A stretch of 64,000 nucleotides of DNA, taken from Diospyros lotus (lineage: Eukaryota; Streptophyta; Magnoliopsida; Ericales; Ebenaceae). The translations under genes and the position numbers were made by a program. Below are positions 12,631 to 25,700 of the stretch, in pieces. Every line of letters starts with the position of its first letter. The stretch's first letter is position 1. Below the pieces are notes generated by a model that was not told the origin of the DNA, made no database searches, and saw only the letters and a program-made list of their open reading frames with translations. The stretch lies in NCBI RefSeq assembly GCF_014633365.1, contig NC_068340.1:20935879-20999878 (forward strand), given 5' to 3'.

Positions 12631-15600
12631 TAGTGTTAAAAAACGCGCTAAACGCTAGTCGGGCGCTAGGCTGGGGCCTAGTGCCTAGGCGGCGATTAGG
12701 AAAAATGTTTTTTTTTTTTTCTAAAAAACTTTTGATGTAATTTGATATTATTTTTACGTAAATCAAAGTTGAAAAGACAAGTGAAATAATGAAATTAAGG
12801 TTGAGAAAACAAACCATTATATTAGTTATAAGTTCAAGAATGTAGAAGCAGCAATAATACAACATAAACCATATTCGAAGAATCTAAGTCTAACTATCTA
12901 ATTGGTCTTCTTCCTCTCCATATTCCTCCAATACACGATTTTCATCAGACTCAAATCAAATTCATTGATTTCTTGCTCATCTTCTTCTTCTGATTGAAAA
13001 TCATCTTCATGAAGCTCTCTCATCCTAGAACTTCTTCGAGCTTGAAACATCTCGTCTGCTCTCGATGCTTAATCAACCACTTCCCAAGTGAGCCCCATAC
13101 TAGGCTCAACTTCTTCATCATCTTCTTCATCATCTTCTTCATCAACGATCCATCCTTGTGCATTACTAGCATCACTAGCAAGTAGCACATCAACATTCAT
13201 TTCCTTCTCTCTTTTGTGCTTGTTCATCAATTTCGCATTAAATTGAACATAGACTGGATTGTTCAATCGATTCACGTCTAGTTTATTTCTTTTCTTCGTA
13301 TGTATCTACATAAATAAAATAAAAGTAATATTAATATAAATGATAAGTTGATAATGATAACTAATTGATATTAAATAATATAATTCATATATACACTAAC
13401 CCTTTCAAAAGTGTTCCAATTTCTTTCACAACTGGATGAACTAGTGGTTAACCAGAAAATCTTTCTCGCCATTCGTTGCAAGTTTGAAGTTTGATTTCCA
13501 TAATTCATCCACCATGTAACTACATAGGTTAAACAAATATAAAGTAAACAAATTTAATTTATACATTAATACACAATAGAAAGGATTAAATGAATTTTAT
13601 ACCTGGATTATAATTGTCATCATTTTTTGCACACTCTTGAGTTGCCCATAATTTTTCAAAAGCTCCCTCTTTACGAGTATACTTTGGCAACTCAACATTT
13701 ATAGCATGGCCTTGCAATTCACCATCATAAAACATCTCCACACAGTTAAAAAGCCCATCCATCACTTCATTATCAAGTTGTATATCCATATCCTTGAAAA
13801 AGTAATAGGGATTCAAAAGGTAAGCTGCAAAATGTAGTGGACTATCTAGCCTATCTCTCACCTTTGCTTCAATAATCTCCATAATAGGCTTATAGTTATT
13901 TTCAAGATTATTTAAGACCTCCTTAATATCTTCCTTTGCCTGCTTAATTTCTCCACATAAAAATCCCTTAAAAGGATTTCTATCCGCATCAACAATTTGA
14001 AGCACCTTCACCAAAGGTGCAAAAACCTTAAGGCATACAGTCACACCATTCCAAAAAGTAATGCTCATCACAGTACCATATGCTATTTTCCCTTTAACAA
14101 TCTTCGACCATTTGCACTCCTCCCATTCAGAGTTGGTAAACATTGCCCTCAATTGGGCCTTTTTTCTCTATCAAACCCTACAAAGTCAAGAAAGCATAAG
14201 CGAATCTAGTGACTTCTGGTTTCACTATATCCCTCTTTTTCGTAAATGACCTCATTAAGGACAAGGTCTTATGGTGTGCATAAATGAAAATTGTGAAACT
14301 CTTAGCCTAATCAATGACTTTTTTATACCTCGACAGTTTTCCAATACTTTCAAGCATCAAATTGATGGTATGAGTAGCACATGAGGTCCAAAAGATATTT
14401 GACCTCTTCACCTTCAACAATCTTGCTGCTCCCATATTGTTGGCAGGATTGTCGGTTATTACTTGGATGACATTTTGTGGCCCAACTTGCTTAAGGCACT
14501 TGTCCACATACTCAAAGATGAGTTCACTTGTATGTGCTTCATCTGAAGACTCTCTGGAAGAAAGGAAAGCAGAACCTGCGTTAGAATTAACACATAGGTT
14601 CATGATGCTCATTTTTCTGTTTGTCCAAGCATTTGTTATAATGGAGCACCCATTTCGTGCCCATTTTTCTTCATGCTTCTTCAATAACTCTTTTGTTCTG
14701 TCAACTTCTCCCTTTAATAACGATTTCTTCAATTGGTATTGACTGAGAGGTTTGAAGCCTGGCCCAAATTGACCAACCGCCTCAACAAACAATTTGAAGC
14801 TATCATGGTCAATAACATTGAAAAGTATACCAGTTTCGTACACCCATATAACACAATATTCATGAACAGACTATGTTCTCTCTTTAAATAGTGTTTCACT
14901 AATATTTTGTTGCCTTTGGGTCATTCCCGCACTCAAACAAGTTTCAGGGCTGATGGAGCTAGCAAACTTATCCATAGAGCCAAGAGTACGAGACGTTTTT
15001 CTACTACCTAACTCTTGCAATTCATCTTCATCATCCCCTTCCACCCTTTCAGAGATATTAACAGATGATCTCATCAAATATTCCTCCTCCTTCTTATTTT
15101 TCTTCTTACTCTTTGTCTCGGCAATAGCATTCTTACATTTGGCTTGATCAGCCGAAGAAGATTTTGGACATACAAAAATATTTCCAGAAATGTGGCCAAT
15201 GTGTTATTTTACTCTGTAAACACCTCCAGACATAACTTTACCACACAACTTACATTTAATTTTATCCATATTCTTCGGATCAATTAACATTCTATACTCC
15301 CATCTGACATCATTTGACTTCCTTTTAAGAATTAAGGAGGCCTCGGATGATGCCCCCGTACTCCTAGTCCTATTCGACATCATTTCACTTCCTGTTTTTT
15401 TTTTTTTTTTCCTGAGTATTGAATAATTGACATTGAAATTGAATTAAAACAAACATCTAATGAACTAGTATTATAGATCAACAGCTACAGCAGAAACGCA
15501 AGCTTGCTGCTTGCTTGTTGCTACAACGTGCAACAAGGAGCAACAAACAATGTTTTTTACTAAATAATAGGAGGCGGAGGAAGATGGATACATATCGGAG

Positions 15601-15944
15601 GAAGACGAGATCGGTGACAAGAGCTGACAACCAATAAATGAGATTGGCGGCGACGAGAGAGAACGAGCAACAGGTGAGGTCGGCGGCGACGAGAGAGCAC
15701 GACCAAGAAACGAGATCAATGGCGGCAACGAACGGCTAAGAGGAGATCGAAGGCGAGAGAGAGAGAGAGAGAGGACACCCAATGAACGACCAGAGGAGGT
15801 CAGTGGCGCTGCCCGGGCCACCTAGGCGTCGCCGTGGCCTAATTAATCAGGCTTGACGCTTAGGGGTGCTGAGCAACCCTTAATCGCTGCGGCCAGTGGT
15901 TGCCTAACGCCTAGCGGCTGCCTAGGCCGAATTTTTGAACACTG
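12631..15944 (-). mobile_element. hAT-superfamily DNA transposon with 8-bp TSD
   Basis: Termini are TAGTGTTAAAAAACGCG on the left and, read inward from the right, CAGTGTTCAAAAATTCGG, hence short imperfect terminal inverted repeats. Flanks are TTGATATG (12623-12630) and CTGATATG (15945-15952), an 8-bp target-site duplication with one mismatch, typical of hAT. The intact HPPK-DHPS at about 33102 shows the uninterrupted site. Both ends carry GC-rich repeats of the 'cctaggcg' type. A decayed transposase lies inside on the minus strand. Confidence 0.92.
13060..15383 (-). pseudogene. Decayed hAT transposase (BED zinc finger, DUF659, dimerisation domain)
   Basis: From N- to C-terminus on the minus strand: a BED-type zinc finger region near 15160-15300 (CKLCGKVMSGGVYRVK, then a TAA where a Gln codon is expected, then HIGHISGN); a DUF659 region at 14307-14843 with TDNPANNMGAARLL and CATHTINLMLESIGK; a further block at 13586-14152; and a C-terminal hAT dimerisation block near 13390-13530 (LTTSSSSCERNWNTFE). 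An acidic tail at 13069-13275 follows. The in-frame stop in the zinc finger and breaks between blocks (some may be introns) make it non-autonomous today. Confidence 0.88.
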
Positions 15945-16949
15945 CTGATATGTCACATAAACTGGTTGTGTCTCATATAAGCAGGCATGCCTTTTAATTT
16001 TTGTGCCTAATTGCTTCATTAATCGCAATGCTTCATGAAAATTATGAAGTCTATCACCCATATTACTTCCTAAAGCTATTGTAACTTCCTGTTCTTGTAA
16101 ATGAACTTCCACCGAGGTATCTGAGGACGAATGGAATAAAGAAAGGCATACTGCCACAAAGAAGACAAAAGACAGGTATACATCAAGATAGTTGCAAAAC
16201 CATCCAACAATATTTCACACATATGAACATAAGTGTGCAGTTAGGCATTTAAAAACTTTTCTTCCATGAAACTATTTTCTAATGAAAAATTAAAAACCTG
16301 AAGCTCAACCCTTCAATGACATCACCCCCAAACACAATTAATCCTTCAACTCTAATATATGTGTAACAATTTTTACGGTCATTTCTAAGATATAATTTTG
16401 TTTGGAGGATCACCACACAACCATCAACCTCATGTTTCTCAGAACTTGAAAACTCAACTGAGCACACTAAAGCCTGGTCCCACAAAATTTACACAACAAT
16501 ATGAGCCCTTAATCAAAAAATGGATATAATTTCTAATTCTAATGGAATTCAACAATAATCTAAATCAACAAAGGTTAGATCCTATAATAATTACATTTAA
16601 CATATGGGACAACAAGCAAGAAAGTGGAGACCACCCCTAACAGATTTCCTGGAAGCAAGTCCAAACCCAAATTTGATGGGCCCTAGCTGTTTGAAGATGT
16701 TCATGTTAGGACCGACCTTCAACCGACAATCTTGGAAGTCAGTTTCTTTCCAAATTATGACAATTATAAGAGTACGTTGATGCAATGCTTTACATCTCAA
16801 GAAACAGATGCATGTGTTGAAGAACTCTATGAAATGGAAGAAACCCCGTGGTCTTCTGCATTGAAAAAGTCTGCTGAAATAGTACAATCAACTAAATTAC
16901 ATTCTAGGTTTGAGGCTGAATGTCGCCCAGAACAAGGTATATGTATAGT

Positions 16950-17578
16950 CAGTGCCGTACTTGAGATTTTGGGGCCCTGACGCAAAATGTAAAAATGGGC
17001 CCCGGAATTTGATGAGCCAATCGGCAATCGAGAGGTAGCGAGACACCAGCGACAGCGAGCGACGGAGCAAAAGGCAAGAGCGGTGAGCCACCAGCCACAA
17101 GACCAAGCCGACGAGGGCGAGCAATGGAGGACGAGTTGGCGAGGGTGCGAAACTGTGACCGTGCGATGAAGTGACAGAGCGAGAGAGAGGCAGTGAGTGA
17201 CAGAGAGTGAGCCACTGGCCAGGCAGCCACGAGGGCGAGGGCGAGCGATCGAGTAGCAAGAGGAGAAAGCGAAGAGTGACAAAGCAGCGAGAGGAGAGAG
17301 AGGTAGCGAGCGACAGAGCAACGAGAGGCAAGAGCGAGGGTGAGCCACCGACGGCGAGGACGAGGCACAAGGGCGAGCCAGGAGTGACGAAGCAAGAGAG
17401 GCAGGGCAACAAAAAAAAGCGAGAGAGGGAAAAGGGCAAGGGCGAAGCTATGTTTGCAGAGAGGGAAGGGGTGGGCAGCTGGCTAGTGGGCAAGAGGGAG
17501 GGTTTCCAATTTATGGGCCCCAAAATAGTCCAATATTTATGGGCCCGAGGCAACCGCCTCATTAAAGGTCCGACCCTG
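16950..17578. mobile_element. Non-autonomous hAT element, complete, in copy 1
   Basis: The element starts CAGTGCCG and ends GGTCCGACCCTG, whose reverse complement CAGGGTCGG is a typical hAT terminus. It is flanked by a perfect 8-bp duplication TGTATAGT (16942-16949 and 17579-17586). The interior is GC-rich and repeats 'gcgagcgacggagc'-like words, producing long but meaningless Arg/Ser/Leu-rich open frames on both strands. The same insertion occurs at the matching place in cassette copy 2 (34161-34613) and is absent from copy 3 (about 56395). Confidence 0.9.
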
Positions 17579-17586
17579 TGTATAGT

Positions 17587-18167
17587 TATGCAGGTTCTGC
17601 AAAACTTTAACCTAGTGGCATTTTTGTAACTTAAATAAGTGGCATATGTGAATATAGCTCTGATAATGTTTCTTTCTAAATTGCTCTCAAGTGTATAAAA
17701 CCCTCAAATATGAATGATAATTGTTATTTTTTGTTCAATTCTCAAGCGGATGTTAAATACACTTCATACTGTGATTCTTTGTGCCCACAATTTTATCAAC
17801 AAGAATCAATTCTAAAAGAAAAAGTTTGCTTTTGCTGCTCATAGGAGTTTCTGAAGATTATGAGCACATTTGAGGTTTTTCTTTGACAACATTGAACAAG
17901 GTTTCTTAGTAGGCATTAAAGGCTTAATGATCAGACTAATTGAGAGATAAGTATGCACAATACCGAAAATAATCTTTGGAATTAATGTTAGTATTCACTG
18001 TGACTGAAATTTACAACAGAACAATCTGCATAAGCAACCCAGCAGAGCTTGTTTGTCGATGTTCTATTAAATGCAACAAAAAGAAATTAGGTGGAATTGT
18101 TCTGGCCCTGCGGGTGGTGAAGAGACGAGTTGTATTCAATCCCATAAACGAGCTCGTATCTGCATTA
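17587..18167. other. End of cassette copy 1 and intergenic DNA
   Basis: Similarity to cassette copies 2 and 3 continues to about 17690 and then stops. FLN2 sequences expected next are missing. The remainder up to the C2-like gene shows no recognisable gene and probably includes its 3' flank. The frame at 17976-18221 (+) runs antisense to that flank and is not supported. Confidence 0.45.
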
Positions 18168-21100
18168 TCAGATAGGACATTTAAGTTGATACACTTGAAT
18201 TTCAAGGCCAAAAAGCATTAATATGCTAATGCTAGTGTCTAGATTTGAAGTACTAAAACAAAGACAAATGAAGTGGTGAACCTGGGTTTTCTTTGTCTTG
18301 TAAGAAGAACAAGTGTGCCGAAAGCTATCATTATTGCAACTCTTATTGCCTGCACAAAGCGAGAAAGAAAATTGAAATTCTTTTACCTTCCTAACCTCTG
18401 AAAAGTAGTTTCCTTCTTCCCAGTTGGGAAACCGATAATTGAAACAAGTAGTGACTAATGACTGACTCTTTGGTATAAACATCAGCTAGAAGATATGTGA
18501 TTTAATTACTTTGAACTCGCTATATTATTACCTTCTCTGTGTAGGTTGATCTTATTAACCACACAACTTACACGCATCTTATTTAATTGCATAACCGAAT
18601 ATACATTAGGAAACACTGGCCCCAGAATGTTATGATTAATGACACGAGGCATATAGCAATTCCAAGGATGACATGAGAGCACATTTAGTCATCACCACAA
18701 CACTGAAATAAGGCTAAATATAAGAAACAAAGTTTAGTATATGACATAACTTGTCCCATTGGTCCACGAGCAGTTTCATCTTCCAGAGAACTCTCAAATG
18801 TTGATTTTCTCAACTCGGGAGAAGTTCTGCCACCTTTCTTCACCTCCTTGTGGCTTGAAAACTGCATACTATGCTGAATTAATTATGCTACCACAAGGAT
18901 TACTCAATTCCAATACAAAATGTACATCTCCACCATGCGGGTTTATGTTTCATAAGATGGATTGTTAGCATAATACACTGCTGCAACTAACGAAACTTCT
19001 ACTTTTATCTTATTGAATGAATCCTTGCATCTTGTAGGGGTTTCAAATTCCAACCATCTAGTATTTATCTGATTATGACCATAACAAAATATAAAAGTAG
19101 CAATAACAAACTATAAACCAGAGTAAAGTGGGGATACCTTCTCCACATTTTCTGGAAATTGACATCTCTTCTCGCTTTTATGAACCCTTTCTTGAATCCC
19201 ACAGCTTCCAACTAAATCCATTATTTGTTTGCTTCCAGTTGTTATACATAATCTTTTGGCATGATCTGGAAATATCCAGGCATCATAGATTTCAGAAGAA
19301 AGATTATCATTTTCAAATAAAGCTGCTGACTTCAATTTATCCTCCGAAGATCCTAAGGTATAAATTTCATGTGAATCAGTTGCGCAAATGTCAATTGCAT
19401 TCCCCTCCATAAATGTAGCACTACTTGAACCTACTTCCCTTAATGTTTTGTAAACCTGGATATGTTGCAACTCCCCAGTTAGAAAAGGGTTCTTGAGCCT
19501 TCCAGGAGTCAGTTTGCCAGGCTTATTTAGTTTTTTCAAATCTACTTCCTTGTGAGCTTCTGGTTGAACTTTATCAGAATGCAATTTTGAAGGCGATGGT
19601 TTCATTCCAGCTCTCATATCCTGTTTTTGATAAGTATATGTCTTTGAATCTCATATGGACATAAAGTAATTAACTTGCAATAGTACATGGAGAATACTTC
19701 ATGGAGTACCCAAACAGATATACCTTAGCTAGACTACTTTCAAAGGCACTTATTACTTTCCTTACATTGCTAGGAGTTTTCTCAAGTGGTTCCTGCTTCT
19801 CCAGTTGATCGGCCTGCCAATTCTTCAGGATGGAGGCAACTGAAGTCTTCTCTGTAGTAGAGGGAGTATCTTGAAAATAAACATGTCTTTCAGGATCATC
19901 AAAATGGTGTGACCAGGTTCCATTTGCTCAACTCACTTACCGTGATTTATCTCACCTAGATGCACATTCCTTCTTTTTGACAACAGGCTGTAGATGAAGT
20001 CTCTTCACCTCCATCTGTATCATTCTAAAACAGGTGGTTTTGACTGTTAGGAAAGCTCGGAATGCCTTTTGAAACTTTTGATGAAATAGATATATGAATT
20101 AAGAAGGAAATGCAATTGATCCTTAACTGGAAAAATTTGTGTAACATGAAATTTTCGTTCGTGTTTCCCAACATCATGTTTTGAATTGGACAATATGCCA
20201 GCATGAGCAGATAGATCTCTATTGCTCACCACCTCATTGTGTGTCCCACATTTCGTGAATCTTGAGAAGATATACCGCTCAACATCAAGGCCTTTTCAGT
20301 AGAAGTGCAACAGAAGAGTTTCTTGAAAATTAAAACCATTTTTTGTTACTTTTTCCTTCCATTTTCCCTTATTTTGTAAATTTAAGTAGCATGATCAAAC
20401 CTGAGACCTCAATGTTTGCAAATGAAGAAGACACGAGAATACCACCAGCAGAACTAGCCATCTCTGAACATCTAAGACCAGTACTAAGCGGTTCATCATA
20501 TTTCTTCTTCATTGCAGATTCTCTCTACAAACACATAAAAATATCCCTCAAATAGTAAACCAATAAATCCCAACAACATGGTGACCAAAAGAAGAATAAA
20601 AAGGAGTTCCAAACTTTAAAAATCGTTAACTTGGGCCATCAAAGCCAGTTACCAAAAGTGAGGTTCCATGCCTCTTAATCCATTCCATAAAAGGTTACCG
20701 AGAGTGACGTTATTAACCAACCCAACGAAAATGCATTTGCAATATTGGTTCTAGGGATATTAAACCATTAATATGTTATTTACTATATAAAATTTTCTTG
20801 TATCTTGCAAAACCAACTCCTTAAATGAAGGAACAAGGAATAGGAAAGGGAAACTGTACCGTGCTACGAATCCGATTGCGCTCTTCTTCGCTGAGGACAA
20901 ACTGCATATTCATATGCACGTGTCCCCCTCCTTCAAGGGGAATAAAATCATCCCGGGAAACTTTTTCCAGAACCAACAAGGTTTGAACAACTGTTAGGCC
21001 ACAAGATTAGCTCCATTAGCCTAATTTGTGATAGAAAAACCAATAAACATCACAGATAAATTCAAATTTTGCCACTTAAAAATTAAACAGTATGTTCAAC

Positions 21101-21580
21101 CTCTGTGTGACACTTCGTTCCCCTCAACATCCCAAAGTGTAATAGTCACATTGTCACGAAGGGTTGTCAACGGGCTGTACTAAAATCAACATCAACAGAA
21201 CCTGGTTACCAAGACCATAAGTAACGGTGATATAAGTTGGAAAGAAATTGAGAATCATTACAAAGAGAATTCGCCCTTGTCCCATGTTTGATATTCTCTT
21301 TTCCCCATGGAAACTGCATTTCACAACCAGAAGAAAGAAACCCCATCAAATTCCAGCTAACTCCACACATTCAAATCTTGAACGAAGGAAATAGAAGTAC
21401 AGCAATTACCCACTTACCCTTCACTAAAAGTGATGAAGATGGAAGATCCTTGAAGTCCAGAACTGGAAGGAGATTGAATACAACTTTTAAAAGTTATGAC
21501 AGTAAAGGAAGTGTTGTTGGGTGAAAGTTAAATATAGGAGGGAAGCTGTTTATACCTGAAACATGGATGGCGCCTGGCAT
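18168..21580 (-). CDS. C2-domain-like protein with C-terminal membrane segment (multi-exon)
   Basis: Well-supported exons with consistent phase: 21556-21580 (start, MPGAIHVS), 21418-21462 (VLDFKDLPSSSLLVK), 21262-21313 (VSMGKREYQTWDKGEFS), 21101-21174 (PLTTLRDNVTITLWDVEGNE), 20860-20990 (EGGGHVHMNMQFVLSEEERN) and 20401-20524. Together the first five give a C2-like beta-sandwich of about 109 residues. Later exons are near 19728-19915 (SVASILKNWQADQLEKQEP, SNVRKVISAFESSLAK), 19138-19620, 18751-18861 and 18282-18349 (AIRVAIMIAFGTLVLLTRQR, a likely membrane helix). A last exon ending at 18168 is tentative. The middle (about 19920-20300) is not resolved: no joint kept the frame convincingly, so one or two exons there are uncertain or damaged. 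C2 domains usually bind lipid or protein. The C-terminal helix suggests membrane anchoring. No functional name is claimed. Confidence 0.68.
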
Positions 21581-22778
21581 TGAAGGTGGAACTCTGTATG
21601 GAAGCCAACCAAACCCAAGATTTGAATTGAAGAGCCAGTTACTGAAAGACAATAAGGTTGGTATCAACATGAATAACGGCAAGGTGATGGGCAATTTGGA
21701 AGGTATGCACGCTGTACTTTTGCGGGTGTGCCTGAGAAAACCGAGGAAGGATTGGGTGGAAGAATGTGGATGTAGGTGGCCTTCAAAGAGGTAGAGTTCG
21801 GGGTGGGGTCCATCAAGTTTCAAACCATATATTAACCACCTCAAATTCCCGGAAGACAAACTTCTATTTTTGTCCATATTTGCTTACTTTTTTCAAACAC
21901 ATGGTACCCAAAATAAGATTGGGATAATATAATCTGTGATTTGGGTTGTGGTCCAACGTTAGTCTTGGTATGGGAGCAATTTGCTTAATCCCACTCTTAT
22001 ATTAATTGGAGGGGGCTTTTAAGTCTTAAACCACCGTTATTTAACATAATTGTTTCAATTACATTTATATAATCATATATTTTGTGACATAAATTGAAAA
22101 ATAACATTTTAATGAAATTTAGTATCCACCCAAAGAATTGGGCTTTCTAATCAAAATTTTGGAATCGTATTAGAGTTGTGTATAATTATAATATTAAATC
22201 AATAGTAACTTAATAACTAGAAAGAAAAGGTTGCGCTGTAGAATTAAATTGGTTAGAGTATCACAGTGACTAAAGAAACTAAGTTACCATTTCACAAAAA
22301 ACATTACTAAGGGTTCTACCCAATAGAGCGTGTGGATAGCCTGATGAATATTTCCTAAAAGGGGTCCGTGGGTGAAGGCACTGCAAGCCAACACAAAGGG
22401 GTGGCCAGGTGTCTCAAGCCCCTCGATGGCCTGTTAGTGTCCTTTGACCATGGGGTTTCCCTTTCTTTCTAACCAAGAGAAGAACACTAATAATAAAGCC
22501 AATGATTTCAAGTTAAGATTGATCTTACAACTCACTGAAAGAACCATAGGTAAACCCCTCTAAAACGAATCCTTCTCTCTGAGCAAGGATCAAAGTAAGT
22601 TCATCGTCAATTAGAGACAGGTACATAATGTCCAAAAACATGTACCTAAAGCCAAAATCATTTAAATGGCAGGTCAAGCTATTGAAGTACACAATTTCTG
22701 AAATCCTGACCTTCCGCAGCCTCAATAGAGGAGGGCAATATTCTAGTAATCTCACCGATTAAGGAAATACAACAGAAA
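21581..22778. other. Intergenic DNA between two minus-strand genes
   Basis: The left part is the probable promoter and 5' leader of the C2-like gene, and the right part the 3' UTR of the small membrane-protein gene. Antisense or run-on open frames (21494-21877, 21567-21794, 22525-22755) have no recognisable content. From 21900 to 22500 the sequence is AT-rich with no feature I can name. Confidence 0.45.
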
Positions 22779-25700
22779 TCAGATGCTTGGGATGGATTCC
22801 GCATGCATAAATTGTTCAAGAATGGCCTTTTCTTCGTTGATGGGCTTTTCCGCTTCATAATCCTTGGGTTTCACTTTTTTCCTTTCCTCCAATATCCACT
22901 TGAATAGTTCGCGCTGCTGATCCTCGGGAATGGGCTGGTGCACCTTCACACGTTCAGTGGTTGAAGGAGAGAGGACTGCTTCCTCAGGAGTCGGTGTAGT
23001 CACAATTGGAGTGGAGGGAATGTTGGCTGCAGCTTTGCTAACCTCTTCAGCTGTAATCTTTCTTTCTCGGCTTCATGAATATGTAGGCTGGAGACCACCA
23101 ATGAAGGTAGGTTAGTTGTCCGGAGACTGTCAAGAGATGAGTTTAAAGTTTCAATCTTTTTTTTTTCTTTTTTCCTGAAGTTTGCAATAAGTGACTGAAA
23201 GGATGATGCTGAGAACGAAATACAGGCTGACAACATTATAGGGAGCATACTCCTAAATCTCATAATAATCTCTTCCCTAGTATTAACAATGTGCTCATTG
23301 TGTCTTTGTCTAACATAAAAAATTTGGAGAACAAGAAAAGTTCATAATATATCATATCACTGGGAGATTTAATCACTAACCAGCTCAGTGAGGAGGCAAC
23401 TTATAGCAAAAGAATCAGTTTCAGATCGTAATGCAGATAAACTGTCAAGCAGATATCATTTCTCTATTGAATTCTGAAGAAAGTGCAGATCTTGATTGCT
23501 TTAATAATCCTTTTAGTCAGATAAAGTTGGTATTTCTCAGAAATAAAATATTTCACATACTAGCTGCACAAAGTCAAATTAAGGTCTACTGATGGAATTA
23601 TTACAGTAAACCAGCAATAATATTTGCTCAAATGCACAATGCAACTTTGACTAACAAAAATTTTCAAAAATTAGTCAAACTATGGTTTGATCAATTGAAG
23701 ACGAATTACCAGCAAGAGACAACACTATCTGTTACTAGAGTGGATATAGCCACTTCTTGAATTTTGTTAGCAGGACTGGATTTCAGATAAAGACAATGTG
23801 ATGATATGAAGTTATTGAATCAAAACATGTTGGCACGTCTAAGATAGATTTGATTGTGTTAAAACAGCAAAAGTTGAGTTCCTCCATCTATCCAGGAACT
23901 TTAAATGATTAGTTTGTTTGAACCACATTACAATAGCAACACCAGTTTATGTTCAAAATTGCTATTTCTGCCTGTATTTGATGGTCATACCTATTAAATT
24001 AAGATTCCAGAGTTAAATGCTCCAAATATTGCTTTACAAAAAGCAGCACCCAGCCATCACTCATCGGCTACCACTTTGAATTTATACTGCCCAAAGTTTA
24101 CCAAAATTGAAGGGAATGACAAGATGCATCTCTAATAGCTGCTTGGGTTGGTAAGGATCATTATGCAACTCCAAGTTCATTATGAAGACTGGATTGACCA
24201 TCTTAATTCCTGATAACCTGCTCAAAAACAATCTAATAAAAGAACTAGATTTCACCAAATTCATAGTTTCAGTTCAAATAAATAGCATTCTGAATTAGAC
24301 TCCTGCAGAAAAAAAATACATAGAAGATTTAAATAAATAGAAAGAAAGGAAGAAGAAAAAATATAGAGAAAAATATTTCATAGTCAGGATAGGCCAAAGG
24401 TAAAGTTTTGGGCTAACAGTAGGTATGGACATAGTTGCCTGTGTGAAGTTTTTCCATATCTCTTTTTGAGTTGACCGGAGATAAAAATGTTTATGTGGAG
24501 TACTTTATTCCTTTTATAATCCAAAAAAAGGGAAGAAATTGGGGGAAAAAATACACAAAAAGAAAGTAAGAAGGAAACAAACACAAAAATATTTCAGAGT
24601 CAGGGTAGGATCAAAGGTTTAGTTTTGGCCTAACAGCTGGTATGGGCATGGGTGCCTTTGCCAGGTTTTGTATATCTTTGTGGGTTGACCAGGGATAAAA
24701 ATGCTTATGTGGAGGATTTCTATTCCTTTTATCAAGAGGGCATTGTTTGGTGATCACATACTTTAGGAATCATCTTCCTGATTGGAATATTAATACCTCA
24801 CAACTTTTACTGGTTTATTTCATGATTAGCGCTATTGCTTGGTCTTATTATGATGTGTTGTGTGATGGTGGGGAGAGATGCATTCCCAGGAAGGTTGAAT
24901 GGAGATTAAGCGTCTCACATGCAATCTTCTTTACACAGACTACTCATATGGCTCCAATCTCACAATTGATAATCTGAGGAAGAGTAGGCCTTTTGAGTTC
25001 ACTGGTGCTTCATTACAAGAAGTTTGGGGAATCAGAAGATTACCTTATCCTACATTGTTCAGTTTAGTTCTGCATCACAAGTGTTGCCCCACCTTTGCTT
25101 TGTTTGGACTTAGTTGAGTGGCTCCAGATTTAGTTTCAGGTATTTTACACTCTTCATTATATAATTGTCCAAGGAGGAGCCATAGAAGAGAAGCATTTGG
25201 AATTTCACTCCACTACATGTAATGCAGAGCATTTGGCTAGAAAGGAATAGAAGAGCTTTAGCGGCTAAGAGCCCAACACATTTTCTCAAGGGACCTCTTG
25301 TTGGAAGCAAATTTCATCTTTTTATCTACCCTCTTCTGCCCTGTTTATAGATGAGTTTTTTTTTTTTTAACCTAATTTGTCCTCTTTCGGCACTTTTCTT
25401 TTAATATTATTTACCTATCAAAAATTTAATCCTTCTATCAATCTCTTCCCCATTCCTCTACAACTTTGACATCAAAATGAGCAGATAGCGCCCAAACCTA
25501 AATTCACATTATATTTGGACAGACTTGGAGAGAGGAAAGAACTTGTGACAAAAAAGCTTAACGAAAACATAGTTCTAAGCCCCGAAGAAAACACAATTCA
25601 CAGCTTAGGCAACTGCAGTTCTGAGAAAAATACCTGAGAACAGTGTTCTAAAAAGCGTTAGGCGCTAGTCGGGCGCCAAGCTAGGGCCTAGCGCCTAGGG

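Noticed and set aside
16827..17629. Long overlapping open frames rich in Arg, Ser and Leu (both strands), repeated at 34045-34645
   Set aside because: They lie in the GC-rich repetitive interior of a non-autonomous hAT element, are open in several frames at once, and match no family.
22525..22755. 76-residue frame ending before the small membrane-protein gene
   Set aside because: Lies in the probable 3' UTR just beyond the stop at 22779, with no recognisable content.
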